Assembly: GCF_001423525.1 (NCBI RefSeq)
Contig: NZ_LMOI01000018.1
Location: 125,786-189,785, forward strand
Source: Arthrobacter sp. Leaf137
GTDB lineage: Bacteria; Actinomycetota; Actinomycetes; Actinomycetales; Micrococcaceae
Direction of reading: 5' to 3'
DNA: 64,000 nt
Shown: positions 49,918 through 58,714 of the stretch, in pieces
Layout of the letters: the number at the start of each line of letters is the position of its first letter
How positions within the stretch are numbered: position 1 is the stretch's first letter
Program-made: the position numbers and the translations under genes
The notes under the pieces: generated by a model
What the model saw: the letters and a program-made list of their open reading frames with translations, nothing else
What the model was told of the DNA's origin: nothing
Database searches by the model: none

Positions 49918-50004
49918 GTGATTGTTGTTTTGCCCCGCATTCCGGCACAACGGCGGGCCTGGCTGTGTCCGCCGCAGCAGCACGTGGCGGCGAAGCAAAA
50001 GTAG
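49918..50004 (+). CDS. Possible leader peptide ORF in front of the peptide ABC operon
   Basis: A 28-codon ORF (GTG 49918 to TAG 50002-50004) with GGAAGGA seven nt upstream, directly behind the structured leader. It ends 7 nt before the permease ATG, which has no clear ribosome site of its own. Translation of this ORF could therefore drive permease translation by coupling. Residues include MIVVLPRIPAQRRAW then a Gln/His/Lys-rich end. Real translation is unproven; the alternative is a longer permease starting at TTG 49922. Confidence 0.35.
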   Translation: MIVVLPRIPAQRRAWLCPPQQHVAAKQK

Positions 50005-50011
50005 CCGTCCC

Positions 50012-50995
50012 ATGCTCAAGTACCTTGCCAAGCGCGGCATCACGTATGTGGTGATGATCTTCCTGACCACCTCCGCCGGCTATTTCCTGGCGGTCAGCTC
50101 CCTCAAACCGGCGCTGCTGGAGCAGGAACGCATTCCCCGGCCCACCCCCGAACAGGTGGCCAACTCGATGCGCCTGAAGGGCCTCGACCCGGACCTGAAT
50201 GCCTGGGAGCGCTACGTCCAGTGGCTCACCGGAGTCGTGACCCGCTGGGACTGGGGCAGGAGCCCCAACGGCGCCTTCATCAATGCCGAGTTCGGTGACC
50301 GTGTGTGGATTTCCACCAGGCTTTTCCTGGCCTCGATCATCCTCACCCTCATCATCGGTGTGGCCCTTGGCGTGTACTCGGCAGCCCGGCAGTACAAATT
50401 CCAGGACCGGGTCATCACGTCCTACAGCTACCTCGCCTACATCGTCCCGGCGCCCATCGCCTACTTCCTGGTGCAGCTTGGCGCCATCAACATCAACGAA
50501 ACGGTGGGGAATCGCATTTTCTTCGTCACCGGCATTTCCACTCCCGGGATGGAAGCCGGCTGGCCCCAGATAGTGGACATGGCAGCCCACTACGCCGTCC
50601 CCACAGTGGCCATCACGCTGGTGGGCTGGGGCGCCTACCAGATTGCCCAGCGCCAATACCTGCTGGACAACGTCAACGCCGACTTTGTCCGGACCGCCCG
50701 CGCCAAGGGCCTCACCAGGAACCAGGCCATTGCCCGGCACGCCCTTCGCGTGTCCTTCATCCCGGTAGCCCAGAGCATCGCCTTTACCATCCCGGCCATC
50801 TTCGCCGGCGGTTTCTTTGCCGAAAAGATCTTCGCCTGGCCCGGCGTCGGTTCCTGGAGCATCGACGCCATCTCCCTCCAGGACGTCAATGCCGCCACCG
50901 CCACCCTGGCGTACGGCTCGGTTATCTTCGCCCTGGGAGCCATCCTGGCCGACTTCGCAACCACACTGGTTGACCCGAGAGTGCGGGTGCAGTAA
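50012..50995 (+). CDS. Peptide-type ABC transporter permease (DppB-like)
   Basis: A 327-residue permease with six membrane helices and the long first periplasmic loop typical of DppB/OppB. The EAA-type loop ADFVRTARAKGLTRNQAIARHALR is near residue 225. It begins the membrane part of a four-gene importer. Start is ATG 50012 (MLKYLAKRGITYVV); an in-frame TTG at 49922 would add 30 unusual residues. Confidence 0.9.
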   Translation: MLKYLAKRGITYVVMIFLTTSAGYFLAVSSLKPALLEQERIPRPTPEQVANSMRLKGLDPDLNAWERYVQWLTGVVTRWDWGRSPNGAFINAEFGDRVWISTRLFLASIILTLIIGVALGVYSAARQYKFQDRVITSYSYLAYIVPAPIAYFLVQLGAININETVGNRIFFVTGISTPGMEAGWPQIVDMAAHYAVPTVAITLVGWGAYQIAQRQYLLDNVNADFVRTARAKGLTRNQAIARHALRVSFIPVAQSIAFTIPAIFAGGFFAEKIFAWPGVGSWSIDAISLQDVNAATATLAYGSVIFALGAILADFATTLVDPRVRVQ

Positions 50996-50997
50996 CC

Positions 50998-51978
50998 ATG
51001 ACCAACCTGAACGCAGTGGATCCCGCAGCCGTGGCGCAGGACGCGCACCTGGAAAGCGCCGACGTTGTCATCGCCAAGTCCACCATCATCTTCCGCCGCT
51101 TCATGCGGAACAAGACCGCCGTGGCGGGCCTGGTCATCTTCCTTGCCCTCACCGTTTTCTCCTTCGTTGGCGGCTTCCTCACCACCTGGGACAAAGAAAC
51201 CATCGACCCCTTCAACATCGGCATGCCGCCGTCGGCCGAGCACTACCTGGGCACCTCCCAGGCGGGGATCGACCTCTACGCGATGACCGTTGAAGGCACC
51301 CGGATCTCCATCCTGATCGGCCTGATCGTGGGACTGGTGTCCGTCCTGATCGCCGCGGTCTATGGCTGCACCATGGCCTACTTCGGGGGCAAGGTGGACA
51401 AGGTGATGCTCTTCGTCCTCGAAGCGCTCATCATGATGCCGGCGCTCCTGGTGGTGGCAGTGGCCACCAGCGGTGGCGGTGCCGGCCTGAAGCGCGACCT
51501 TCCGTCGTGGCTGCTGCTGATCATCGTTTTGCTCGTGTTCAGCTGGATGGGCACCGCCAGGCTGATCCGCTCACTGTCCATGTCCCTGATGCAGCGCGAC
51601 TTCGTGAAGGCGGCCCAGTACATGGGCGTCCCGCCGCGGCGGATCGTCTGGCGGCACCTGGTCCCCAACATCGGCTCCCTGCTGGTCCTGGACATCACCC
51701 GCGGCGTTACCGGCGCCATCCTCGCCGAGGTGGCGTTCTCGTTCATCGGCATCGGCATCAAGGTTCCGGACGTCAGCCTGGGCGTCCTGATCGGCGGTGC
51801 CACCTCGCAGGTGCAGACCTTCCCCTGGATGTTCTGGGTGCCGCTGACGGTGATGTTCCTGCTCACCGGTTCACTGGCCATGATGAACGACGGCCTGCGG
51901 GACGCGTTCGACCCAAGTTCCAGTTCCACGGGCAAGGCCCGAAAGGCCAGGAAAATCCGGGCGGAGAAGAGCAAATGA
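50998..51978 (+). CDS. Peptide-type ABC transporter permease (DppC-like)
   Basis: A 326-residue permease. The N-terminal soluble segment and FMRNKTAVAGLVIFLALTVFS match DppC/OppC. The EAA loop is RDFVKAAQYMGVPPRRIVWRHLVPN near residue 199, followed by AFSFIGIGIKVPDVSLG. The ATG lies 2 nt after the DppB stop. Its last 4 nt overlap the ATPase start. Confidence 0.9.
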   Translation: MTNLNAVDPAAVAQDAHLESADVVIAKSTIIFRRFMRNKTAVAGLVIFLALTVFSFVGGFLTTWDKETIDPFNIGMPPSAEHYLGTSQAGIDLYAMTVEGTRISILIGLIVGLVSVLIAAVYGCTMAYFGGKVDKVMLFVLEALIMMPALLVVAVATSGGGAGLKRDLPSWLLLIIVLLVFSWMGTARLIRSLSMSLMQRDFVKAAQYMGVPPRRIVWRHLVPNIGSLLVLDITRGVTGAILAEVAFSFIGIGIKVPDVSLGVLIGGATSQVQTFPWMFWVPLTVMFLLTGSLAMMNDGLRDAFDPSSSSTGKARKARKIRAEKSK

Positions 51979-54224
51979 GCAGCGAAACCACTACCGGATC
52001 CGGCACCACGGCGTCGGTCAACTCCACCGCCGACGCCGTCGAGCGGCTGCACATAGCGGGGCTCCACGCGCCCACTGGCGCTGTGCTCTCCGTGCGGGAC
52101 CTCAACGTCCGGTTCAACTCCGAGAACGGAGTGGTCCACGCCGTGCGCGGAGTGGACTTCGACCTCCTGCCGGGCAAGACCCTGGGCATCGTGGGCGAAT
52201 CAGGCTCCGGAAAGTCCGTGACATCACTGGCCATCATGGGCCTGCTTCCGGAGACCGCAGAGGTCACCGGTTCGGTCCGGCTCAAGGGCCGCGAACTGCT
52301 GGGGCTCAGTGACAAGGCCATGTGCGAATACCGCGGCAATGAACTGGCCATGGTCTTCCAGGACCCGTTGTCCTCCCTCACACCCGTGTACACCGTGGGC
52401 ACCCAGATCATCGAAGCGCTGACCATCCACAACCCCACCATGAGCAAGCAGGCCAAAGAAGCCCGCGCCGTCGAGCTCCTGGCCATGGTGGGAATCCCCA
52501 GCCCGAAGGACCGGCTGAAAGCCTTCCCGCACGAATTCTCCGGCGGCATGCGCCAGCGCGTAATGATCGCGATCGCGATCGCCAACAACCCCCGGGTCCT
52601 CATCGCGGATGAGCCGACGACGGCCCTGGACGTCACCATCCAGGCCCAGGTCCTGGAGGTGCTGCACACCGCACAGGAGGAAACCGGTGCCGCCGTCGTC
52701 ATGATCACGCACGACCTTGGCGTGGTGGCGGGCATGGCCGACGACATCATGGTGATGTACGCCGGAAAGCCCGTGGAAACCGGGGCGGTGGACGATATCT
52801 ACTACAACCCCCGGATGCCGTACACGATGGGCCTGCTTGGAGCCGTTCCGCGCGTGGACATATCCGAAAAATCCTCCCTGGTACCCATCGACGGCATACC
52901 GCCGAACCTCCTGCACACCCCCACGGGATGCTCCTTCGCTCCGCGCTGTCCGCTGGCCACCGATGCCTGCCTGGACGGGGAACCTGCGCTGGCACCGGTG
53001 TCCGGCGGCGCCCTGCACCACGCTGCCTGCATCAAGTCGGCTGCCCTCGGCGGTGACGTGGACGTTCACGACATCTTTGCCGCCCCGCCGGTTCCGGAAT
53101 CACGCTTCGACGCCATCCCGAGGGAGGACCGCGCCACCGTCCTCCAGCTCAAGGACGTGCGCAAGCACTTCCCGCTGACCAAGGGCGCGCTGATGAAGCG
53201 GCGCATCGGCACGGTCAAGGCAGTGGACGGGCTGAGCTTCGACGTCCGTGAGGGCGAGTGCTTCTCCATCGTGGGCGAGTCCGGCTCCGGAAAAACCACC
53301 ACCCTGCTGGAAATCATGGAGTTCCACAAGGACCAGGACGGCGAGGTGGTGATCGGCGGCATCAGCAACAAGCAGGCCGCCGACACCAAAACCAAGAACG
53401 CCATGCGGCGCGAACTGCAGATGGTGTTCCAGGACCCCACCGGCGCCCTGGACCCGCGGTTCACCGTGTACGAGGTCCTCGCGGAACCGCTGCAGAACGC
53501 CGGCCTGGACCGCCAGGCCATCCGGAAACGGATCATGGAGCTGATGAGGCTCGTGGGCCTGCAGCCGGACCACGTGAACCGGTTCCCCAACCAGTTCTCC
53601 GGCGGCCAGCGCCAGCGCATCGGAATTGCCCGCGCGCTCGCGGTCAATCCCAAGCTCGTGGTCCTGGACGAACCCGTCTCGGCATTGGACGTGTCGGTGC
53701 AGGCCGGGGTCATCAACCTCCTGGACAAGCTCCGCGCCGAACTGGGCCTGAGCTACCTCCTGGTGGCCCACGACCTCTCCGTTGTCCGGCACATCTCCAA
53801 CCGCGTGGCGGTGATGTACCTGGGCAAGATCGTGGAGATGGGCGAAGTGGACCGCGTGTTCGACAACCCGCGCCACCCCTACACCCGCGCCCTGCTGTCC
53901 GCCATCCCGGTGCCGGACCCCCACGTGGAACGCACCCGGGAACGCATCATCCTCAAGGGCGACCTCCCGTCGCCACTGGATGCCCCCAAGGGCTGCAACT
54001 TTGCCACCCGTTGCCCGGTGTTTGCCGCCCTTCCTGCCGCGAAGCAGGAAAAGTGCCTCACCCTGGAACCGCCGCTCGAAGCCGTGGCCCCGTCGTCGGC
54101 GGCGCAGGCGCTGGAACCCGCGGCGCCGGCACCGGATCAGCGTTTCGCCTGCTTCTTCCCCGACGGGGAACTGGACGAAGACATGCTGGTGACCCACGAC
54201 CAGGCGGAACACCATGCACCCTAG
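51975..54224 (+). CDS. Fused double ATP-binding protein of the peptide ABC transporter (DppD-DppF)
   Basis: A 749-residue protein with two complete ABC ATPase domains. Domain 1 has GESGSGKS, SGGMRQR and LIADEPTTALDVT. Domain 2 has GESGSGKT, SGGQRQR and VVLDEPVSALDVS. Each ends in the oligopeptide/dipeptide C-terminal Cys-rich segment (CSFAPRCPLATDAC and CNFATRCPVFAA). Normally DppD and DppF are separate genes. The start overlaps the permease stop (ATGA). Confidence 0.92.
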   Translation: MSSETTTGSGTTASVNSTADAVERLHIAGLHAPTGAVLSVRDLNVRFNSENGVVHAVRGVDFDLLPGKTLGIVGESGSGKSVTSLAIMGLLPETAEVTGSVRLKGRELLGLSDKAMCEYRGNELAMVFQDPLSSLTPVYTVGTQIIEALTIHNPTMSKQAKEARAVELLAMVGIPSPKDRLKAFPHEFSGGMRQRVMIAIAIANNPRVLIADEPTTALDVTIQAQVLEVLHTAQEETGAAVVMITHDLGVVAGMADDIMVMYAGKPVETGAVDDIYYNPRMPYTMGLLGAVPRVDISEKSSLVPIDGIPPNLLHTPTGCSFAPRCPLATDACLDGEPALAPVSGGALHHAACIKSAALGGDVDVHDIFAAPPVPESRFDAIPREDRATVLQLKDVRKHFPLTKGALMKRRIGTVKAVDGLSFDVREGECFSIVGESGSGKTTTLLEIMEFHKDQDGEVVIGGISNKQAADTKTKNAMRRELQMVFQDPTGALDPRFTVYEVLAEPLQNAGLDRQAIRKRIMELMRLVGLQPDHVNRFPNQFSGGQRQRIGIARALAVNPKLVVLDEPVSALDVSVQAGVINLLDKLRAELGLSYLLVAHDLSVVRHISNRVAVMYLGKIVEMGEVDRVFDNPRHPYTRALLSAIPVPDPHVERTRERIILKGDLPSPLDAPKGCNFATRCPVFAALPAAKQEKCLTLEPPLEAVAPSSAAQALEPAAPAPDQRFACFFPDGELDEDMLVTHDQAEHHAP

Positions 54225-54270
54225 ATTTAGCCGACCCACCCGCACCATCCGCATCAATGAAGGGAAAACC

Positions 54271-55986
54271 ATGAGGAATCTGAACAGGATCGGCGGAGCT
54301 GCAGCCATTGCTGCGGCTCTGGCGCTGACCGCCTGCGGCAGTGGCGGCTCCACGGGGCCGGAGACAGCCAAGGGGCAGGAGGCAGGCAGCGACCTGTCCA
54401 AGCTGATCAGCATCAACGAGAAGCCGGCAGCCGATCTTGAGCAGGGCGGCAAGGTCACCCTTCCGCTGGGCAACATCGGCCCGGACTTCAACGGGTTCTC
54501 CAACAACGGCAACAGCGCGGACAACTCCGCCCTGCAGGTACCCATCAACCCGGTCGCCATGAACAGCGGCGGCATGGGTGGCTGCTGGAAGGTCGACTTC
54601 ACCGGAAAGGTCACGCCCAACACGGACTTCTGCGAGTCCGTGGACAGCGAGGTCAAGGACGGCAAGCAGACCATCACCATCAAGGTCAATGACAAGGCCA
54701 CCTACAACGATGGCACCCCCATCGACGTGAAGGCGTTCCAGAACACCTGGAACATCCTCAAGAGCCCGGACAACGGCTACGACATCGTCAGCTCCGGCGC
54801 CTACCAGTTCGTCGAGTCGGTTGAGGCCGGCAGCAGCGACAAGGAAGTCATCGTCAAGACCACCCAGCCGGTCTACCCGATCGACTCGCTCTTCTTCGGC
54901 CTGATCCACCCGGCCGTGAACAGCCCGGAGGTGTTCAACGAAGGCTTCAACGGCAACATGCACGCAGAGTGGATGGCAGGCCCGTTCAAGCTGGACCAGT
55001 ACGATTCCGCCGCGAAGACGGTGACCCTGGTTCCCAATGAGAAGTGGTGGGGAAAGAAGCCGGTCCTGGCCAACGTCACCTTCCGCCAGCTGGAAAGCAG
55101 CGCCCAGATCGCCGCCTTCAAGAACGGTGAAATTGACGCCGTCTCCGCTAACACCATCACCCCGTACAAGCAGCTGGAGGGAACCAAGGACGCGGACGTC
55201 CGCCGCGGCCAGCGCCTCTTTGCCGGCGGCATGAACATTAACGCGCAGAAGGTCACCGACGTCGCCGTCCGCGAAGCCATTTTCGCCGCCGTCGACCGCG
55301 AAGCGCTCCGCAAGGTCCGCTTCAACGGCCTGAACTGGGAAGAGCCGAGCTCCGGCTCCATGATGCTCCTGCCGTTCTCGGAGTACTACCAGGACAACTA
55401 CCCGGTGAAGGAAACCGGTGCAGATGCCGCCAAGAAGGTTCTGACGGACGCCGGCTACACGGCCAACGCCAACGGCATCATGGAGAAGGACGGCAAGCCT
55501 GCCGCTTTCAAGATCAGCAACTTCGGTGACGATCCCACCACCCTTGCCTTCACGCAGACCCTGCAGAAGCAGCTTCAGGCCGGCGGCATGGACGTCGGAA
55601 TCGACCAGCGCGCCTCCGCTGACTTCGGCAAGGTCATCGGTGGCCGCGACTTCGACATGAGCGTCTCGGGCTACACCGTGGGCCCGGACGCCACCGACGC
55701 CGTGAAGCAGTACTACGACTCCAAGACCAACGAGAACCAGCTGGGCGACGCCGAGCTGGACAAGAAGATTGCCGACCTCGCCTCCATCGAAGACAACGCA
55801 GAGCGCAACAAGGCGGCCATGGAGGTCGAAAAGGAGCACATGGCGAAGTACTTCTCCATGGGCGTGGTCATGAACGGCCCGCAGATCTCCTTCGTCCGCA
55901 CGGGACTGGCCAACTACGGCCCGTCGCTGTTCCAGAGCCTGTCCCAGGTTCCGGACTGGACCACCCTGGGCTGGGAAAAGAAGTAA
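54271..55986 (+). CDS. Peptide-type ABC substrate-binding lipoprotein (family 5)
   Basis: A 571-residue family 5 solute-binding protein with lipobox ALTAC (Cys22). The mature protein has the LTLRDGV-like segment INDKATYNDGTPIDVKAFQNTWN and the AVREAIFAAVDREALRK helix. Start is ATG 54271 behind GAAGGGA; ATG 54214, overlapping the ATPase gene, would destroy the signal peptide. Substrate not determined; peptides, nickel or opine-like compounds are all possible. Confidence 0.92.
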   Translation: MRNLNRIGGAAAIAAALALTACGSGGSTGPETAKGQEAGSDLSKLISINEKPAADLEQGGKVTLPLGNIGPDFNGFSNNGNSADNSALQVPINPVAMNSGGMGGCWKVDFTGKVTPNTDFCESVDSEVKDGKQTITIKVNDKATYNDGTPIDVKAFQNTWNILKSPDNGYDIVSSGAYQFVESVEAGSSDKEVIVKTTQPVYPIDSLFFGLIHPAVNSPEVFNEGFNGNMHAEWMAGPFKLDQYDSAAKTVTLVPNEKWWGKKPVLANVTFRQLESSAQIAAFKNGEIDAVSANTITPYKQLEGTKDADVRRGQRLFAGGMNINAQKVTDVAVREAIFAAVDREALRKVRFNGLNWEEPSSGSMMLLPFSEYYQDNYPVKETGADAAKKVLTDAGYTANANGIMEKDGKPAAFKISNFGDDPTTLAFTQTLQKQLQAGGMDVGIDQRASADFGKVIGGRDFDMSVSGYTVGPDATDAVKQYYDSKTNENQLGDAELDKKIADLASIEDNAERNKAAMEVEKEHMAKYFSMGVVMNGPQISFVRTGLANYGPSLFQSLSQVPDWTTLGWEKK

Positions 55987-56029
55987 CACCCTTTAGGCGT
56001 TCCCCCGCATCCTGCGGATAGCGCGCCAG

Positions 56030-56084
56030 CGCCCTCCCACTGTTCGTCCGCTTCGGCGGCGGATGGTGGGAGGGCGTTTGGTTT
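56030..56084 (+). terminator. Intrinsic terminator after the peptide ABC operon
   Basis: CGCCCTCCCAC (56030-56040) pairs perfectly with GTGGGAGGGCG (56066-56076). An inner GC stem closes on TTCG, and a T-rich tail (TTTGGTTT) follows. Placed 43 nt after the binding-protein stop. Confidence 0.8.
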
Positions 56085-56122
56085 AAGGGTGCTGGATCGC
56101 GCTGCGGAGTAGCGTTGGTTGC

Positions 56123-57187
56123 ATGACCGGAACTGAAGCTAAGCCACGCACAATCCGTACTGCCGTCGTCGGCTATGGACTCTCCGGCAGCGTCTTCCAC
56201 GCGCCGCTGCTGGACGCGGACAGCAGGTATTCGCTGGATATCGTGGCCACCTCAAACGCAGACCGGCAGGCGGCGGCGACGGGCCGCTACCCGGGCGTAC
56301 GGACGGTGCCGGACGGGCGTGCCGTCCTAGAGCGGGCGGACAGCCTGGACCTGGTGGTCCTGGGCACCCCGCCGGCAACCCACTATCCGCTGGCGAAGGC
56401 GGCCCTGGAGGCCGGGCTGGACGTGGTGGTGGACAAACCGTTCGTCATCTCCAGCGGCGAAGGGGAGGAACTGGTCTCGCTGGCCCGCGACCTGGGCCGG
56501 ACCCTGACGGTGTTCCAGAACCGGCGCTGGGACGGCGACTACCTCACCCTGCAAAAGCTGCTGGCGGCCGAGGCCTTGGGCACGGTGCTGCGTTTCGAGT
56601 CCCGCTTCGAGCGGTGGACGCCGTCGATCGCCAAGGCCTGGAAGGCCAGGGCAACAGCGTCCGACGGCGGCGGCGCACTTTTCGACCTCGGCAGTCACCT
56701 GATCGACCAGGCCCTGCAGCTCTTCGGGCCGGCCGGCGTGGCCCATGCGGAGCTGCACGCCCGCCGCTCCGACGAGCGGGCCGACGACGACGTCTTCCTG
56801 GTGCTTCGCCACCACTCGGGGGTGCTCAGCCACCTCAGCATGAACATGCTGTGCGCGCAGCAGGCCCCGCGGTTCCGGGTGCTGGGCTCCGTGGGCGGCT
56901 TCACCAAGCATGGCGTGGACCCACAGGAACCGTTCATAGTGGCCGGGGGCAGCCCCCTGGACCAGGAGTACGGCGTGGAGGCACCCGATTGGGCGGGCGT
57001 CCTGGGGCGCGACGGCCACCTGGACCGGCTTCCCACCGAACGGGGCAACTACCCGGAGTTCTACCGCCTCCTGGCAGACAAGATCCTCGACGGCGGCACG
57101 GCATCAGACCTGCCCCTCCCGGTAGACCCGGAGGACGCGGTAGAGGTCTTACGAGTCATAGAAAAAGCGCGGGAGCTCGCCTCGTAA
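56123..57187 (+). CDS. Gfo/Idh/MocA-family oxidoreductase
   Basis: A 354-residue NAD(P)-dependent oxidoreductase. The Rossmann motif is AVVGYGLSGSVFHAPLL (residues 14-30), the EKP-type motif appears as VVVDKPFV near 100, and the catalytic GGGALFDLGSHLIDQAL is near 185. Typical substrates are sugars, inositols or imino compounds; none is indicated here. TAGCGT (56110-56115) ends 7 nt before ATG 56123, a leaderless start. Confidence 0.85.
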   Translation: MTGTEAKPRTIRTAVVGYGLSGSVFHAPLLDADSRYSLDIVATSNADRQAAATGRYPGVRTVPDGRAVLERADSLDLVVLGTPPATHYPLAKAALEAGLDVVVDKPFVISSGEGEELVSLARDLGRTLTVFQNRRWDGDYLTLQKLLAAEALGTVLRFESRFERWTPSIAKAWKARATASDGGGALFDLGSHLIDQALQLFGPAGVAHAELHARRSDERADDDVFLVLRHHSGVLSHLSMNMLCAQQAPRFRVLGSVGGFTKHGVDPQEPFIVAGGSPLDQEYGVEAPDWAGVLGRDGHLDRLPTERGNYPEFYRLLADKILDGGTASDLPLPVDPEDAVEVLRVIEKARELAS

Positions 57188-57328
57188 GTGCCCGAAAAAG
57201 CCGAACGCCGAACGACAGGCATCCGGCAGCGTGCGTCAAAGCGACGAAGTGGGCCCACAGCGGCAGGGTTCCCTGGCCGAGCTTGCGAGGCGAGGGTGCC
57301 GATGGGGCGCAGCACGCAGAGGATGTCT

Positions 57329-57351
57329 GTCGTCCGGCGCAGCAGGACGAC
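57329..57351. repeat. Short inverted repeat between the oxidoreductase and ald genes
   Basis: GTCGTCC (57329-57335) and GGACGAC (57345-57351) form a 7-bp stem with a 9-nt loop in the 176-nt gap between two convergent genes. No T-tract is present on either strand, so a terminator role is doubtful. Confidence 0.35.
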
Positions 57352-57363
57352 CTGTGAAGGGGC

Positions 57364-58482
57364 TTACGCAGAAACCAGTTCGTGCCAGTCGGAAACCAGC
57401 GGCAGGTTGTGTGCCTCGGACACGGAGTGGTGCGCCACGTGGCCGGCGGCGATGTTGAGGCCGGCGGCGAGGGCGGGATCGCGGTCGAAGGCTGCCTTGA
57501 CGCCCAGGTTCGCGAGGGACACGGCGTAGCGGAGGGTGACGTTGGTCAGCGCGTACGTGGACGTGTTCGGCACCGCGCCGGGCATGTTGGCCACGCAGTA
57601 GAAGATGGTGTTGTGCACCTTGTAGGTGGGTTCCTGGTGCGTGGTGGGGTGGGTGTCCTCGAAGCAGCCGCCCTGGTCCACGGCGATGTCCACCAGTACC
57701 GAGCCGGGCTTCATGCGGGCCACGAGATCGTTGGTGACCAGCTTGGGGGCCTTGGCGCCGGGGATCAGGACGGAGCCGATCACCAGGTCTGCGTCCACAA
57801 CGGACTTTTCGATCTCGTAGGCGTTGGAGGCCACGGTCTTCAGCCGTCCCTGGTACTGGGCGTCCAGTTCGCGGAGGCGGTTGATGTTGATGTCCAGGAT
57901 GGTGACATCGGCGCCCAGGCCTAGGGCCATGGCGGCGGCATTGGTGCCTGCAACGCCGGCACCGAGGACAACCACCTTGGCGGGGCGGACGCCGGGAACG
58001 CCGCCCAGCAGGACGCCCTTGCCGCCGGCGGGGGCCATCAGGGAGGAGGCGCCCACCTGGACGGACAGCCGGCCGGCAACCTCGGACATGGGGGCGAGCA
58101 GCGGGAGTGTGCGGCCCTCCTGGACGGTCTCGTAGGCGATGGCGGTGACGCCGGAGTTGATCAGCTCCTGGGTCAGTTCGGGCTCGGCGGCCAGGTGCAG
58201 GTACGTGAAGAGGATCAGGCCCTTGCGGAACCGGTGGTACTCGGCCTTGACGGGCTCCTTGACCTTCATGACCATGTCCGCGCGGGACCAGACGTCATCG
58301 GCGTCGTTGACGATCTCGGCGCCGGCAATGGCGTATTCCTCATCGGTGATGCCGGAGCCCAGGCCCGCGCCGCGCTCCACCAGCACCGAGTGGCCGTGGG
58401 TGCGGAATTCGTGCACGCCAGCGGCGGTGATGGCGACGCGGAACTCGTTGTTCTTGATTTCTTTCGGGACACCGATGATCAT
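57364..58482 (-). CDS. ald: Alanine dehydrogenase
   Basis: A 372-residue NAD-dependent alanine dehydrogenase, interconverting alanine and pyruvate plus ammonia. Substrate and catalytic residues Arg15, Lys75 and His96 fall at the positions known for the mycobacterial enzyme. The Rossmann motif is [24 protein letters not shown] near residue 170, and the [12 protein letters not shown] loop is near 270. Start is ATG 58482 with GGAG eight nt upstream. It diverges from a PucR-type regulator, with a palindrome between them. Confidence 0.93.
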   Translation of the reverse strand: MIIGVPKEIKNNEFRVAITAAGVHEFRTHGHSVLVERGAGLGSGITDEEYAIAGAEIVNDADDVWSRADMVMKVKEPVKAEYHRFRKGLILFTYLHLAAEPELTQELINSGVTAIAYETVQEGRTLPLLAPMSEVAGRLSVQVGASSLMAPAGGKGVLLGGVPGVRPAKVVVLGAGVAGTNAAAMALGLGADVTILDININRLRELDAQYQGRLKTVASNAYEIEKSVVDADLVIGSVLIPGAKAPKLVTNDLVARMKPGSVLVDIAVDQGGCFEDTHPTTHQEPTYKVHNTIFYCVANMPGAVPNTSTYALTNVTLRYAVSLANLGVKAAFDRDPALAAGLNIAAGHVAHHSVSEAHNLPLVSDWHELVSA

Positions 58483-58599
58483 CGTGGGCTCCAGGTTCTC
58501 GGCGGGTAAGCCGGAAAGTGCGGAAGGATTTCGTGTTTCCACGATAAATCCGCTGTGAGCCAGCCGACATTGGCCGCAGTGGAGGCCGCTGGCAAAATC

Positions 58600-58613
58600 C
58601 CCGGAATTCCGGG
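58600..58613. promoter_or_regulatory. Perfect 14-bp palindrome between ald and its regulator
   Basis: CCCGGAATTCCGGG is an uninterrupted palindrome about 118 nt before ald and 101 nt before the regulator. A second, smaller inverted repeat (TCGTG-N4-CACGA, 58531-58544) lies nearer ald. Either could be the regulator's site. Confidence 0.45.
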
Positions 58614-58714
58614 AAATCCAAGCCCGTCATGTAGACATTTGTCGAGGCTGAGGGCGTCAGGTGTCGCCTGTTGTCCGTTCGTGCCCATGGGCTGCCGGGC
58701 AGTAATGTTGGCGC

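Noticed and set aside
49685..50740. 351-residue frame on the minus strand across the leader and dppB
   Set aside because: It overlaps the structured leader and a permease; no start signal and biased composition.
54058..55989. 643-residue open frame antisense to the family 5 binding protein
   Set aside because: Shadow of a gene with a lipoprotein signal and clear ribosome site.
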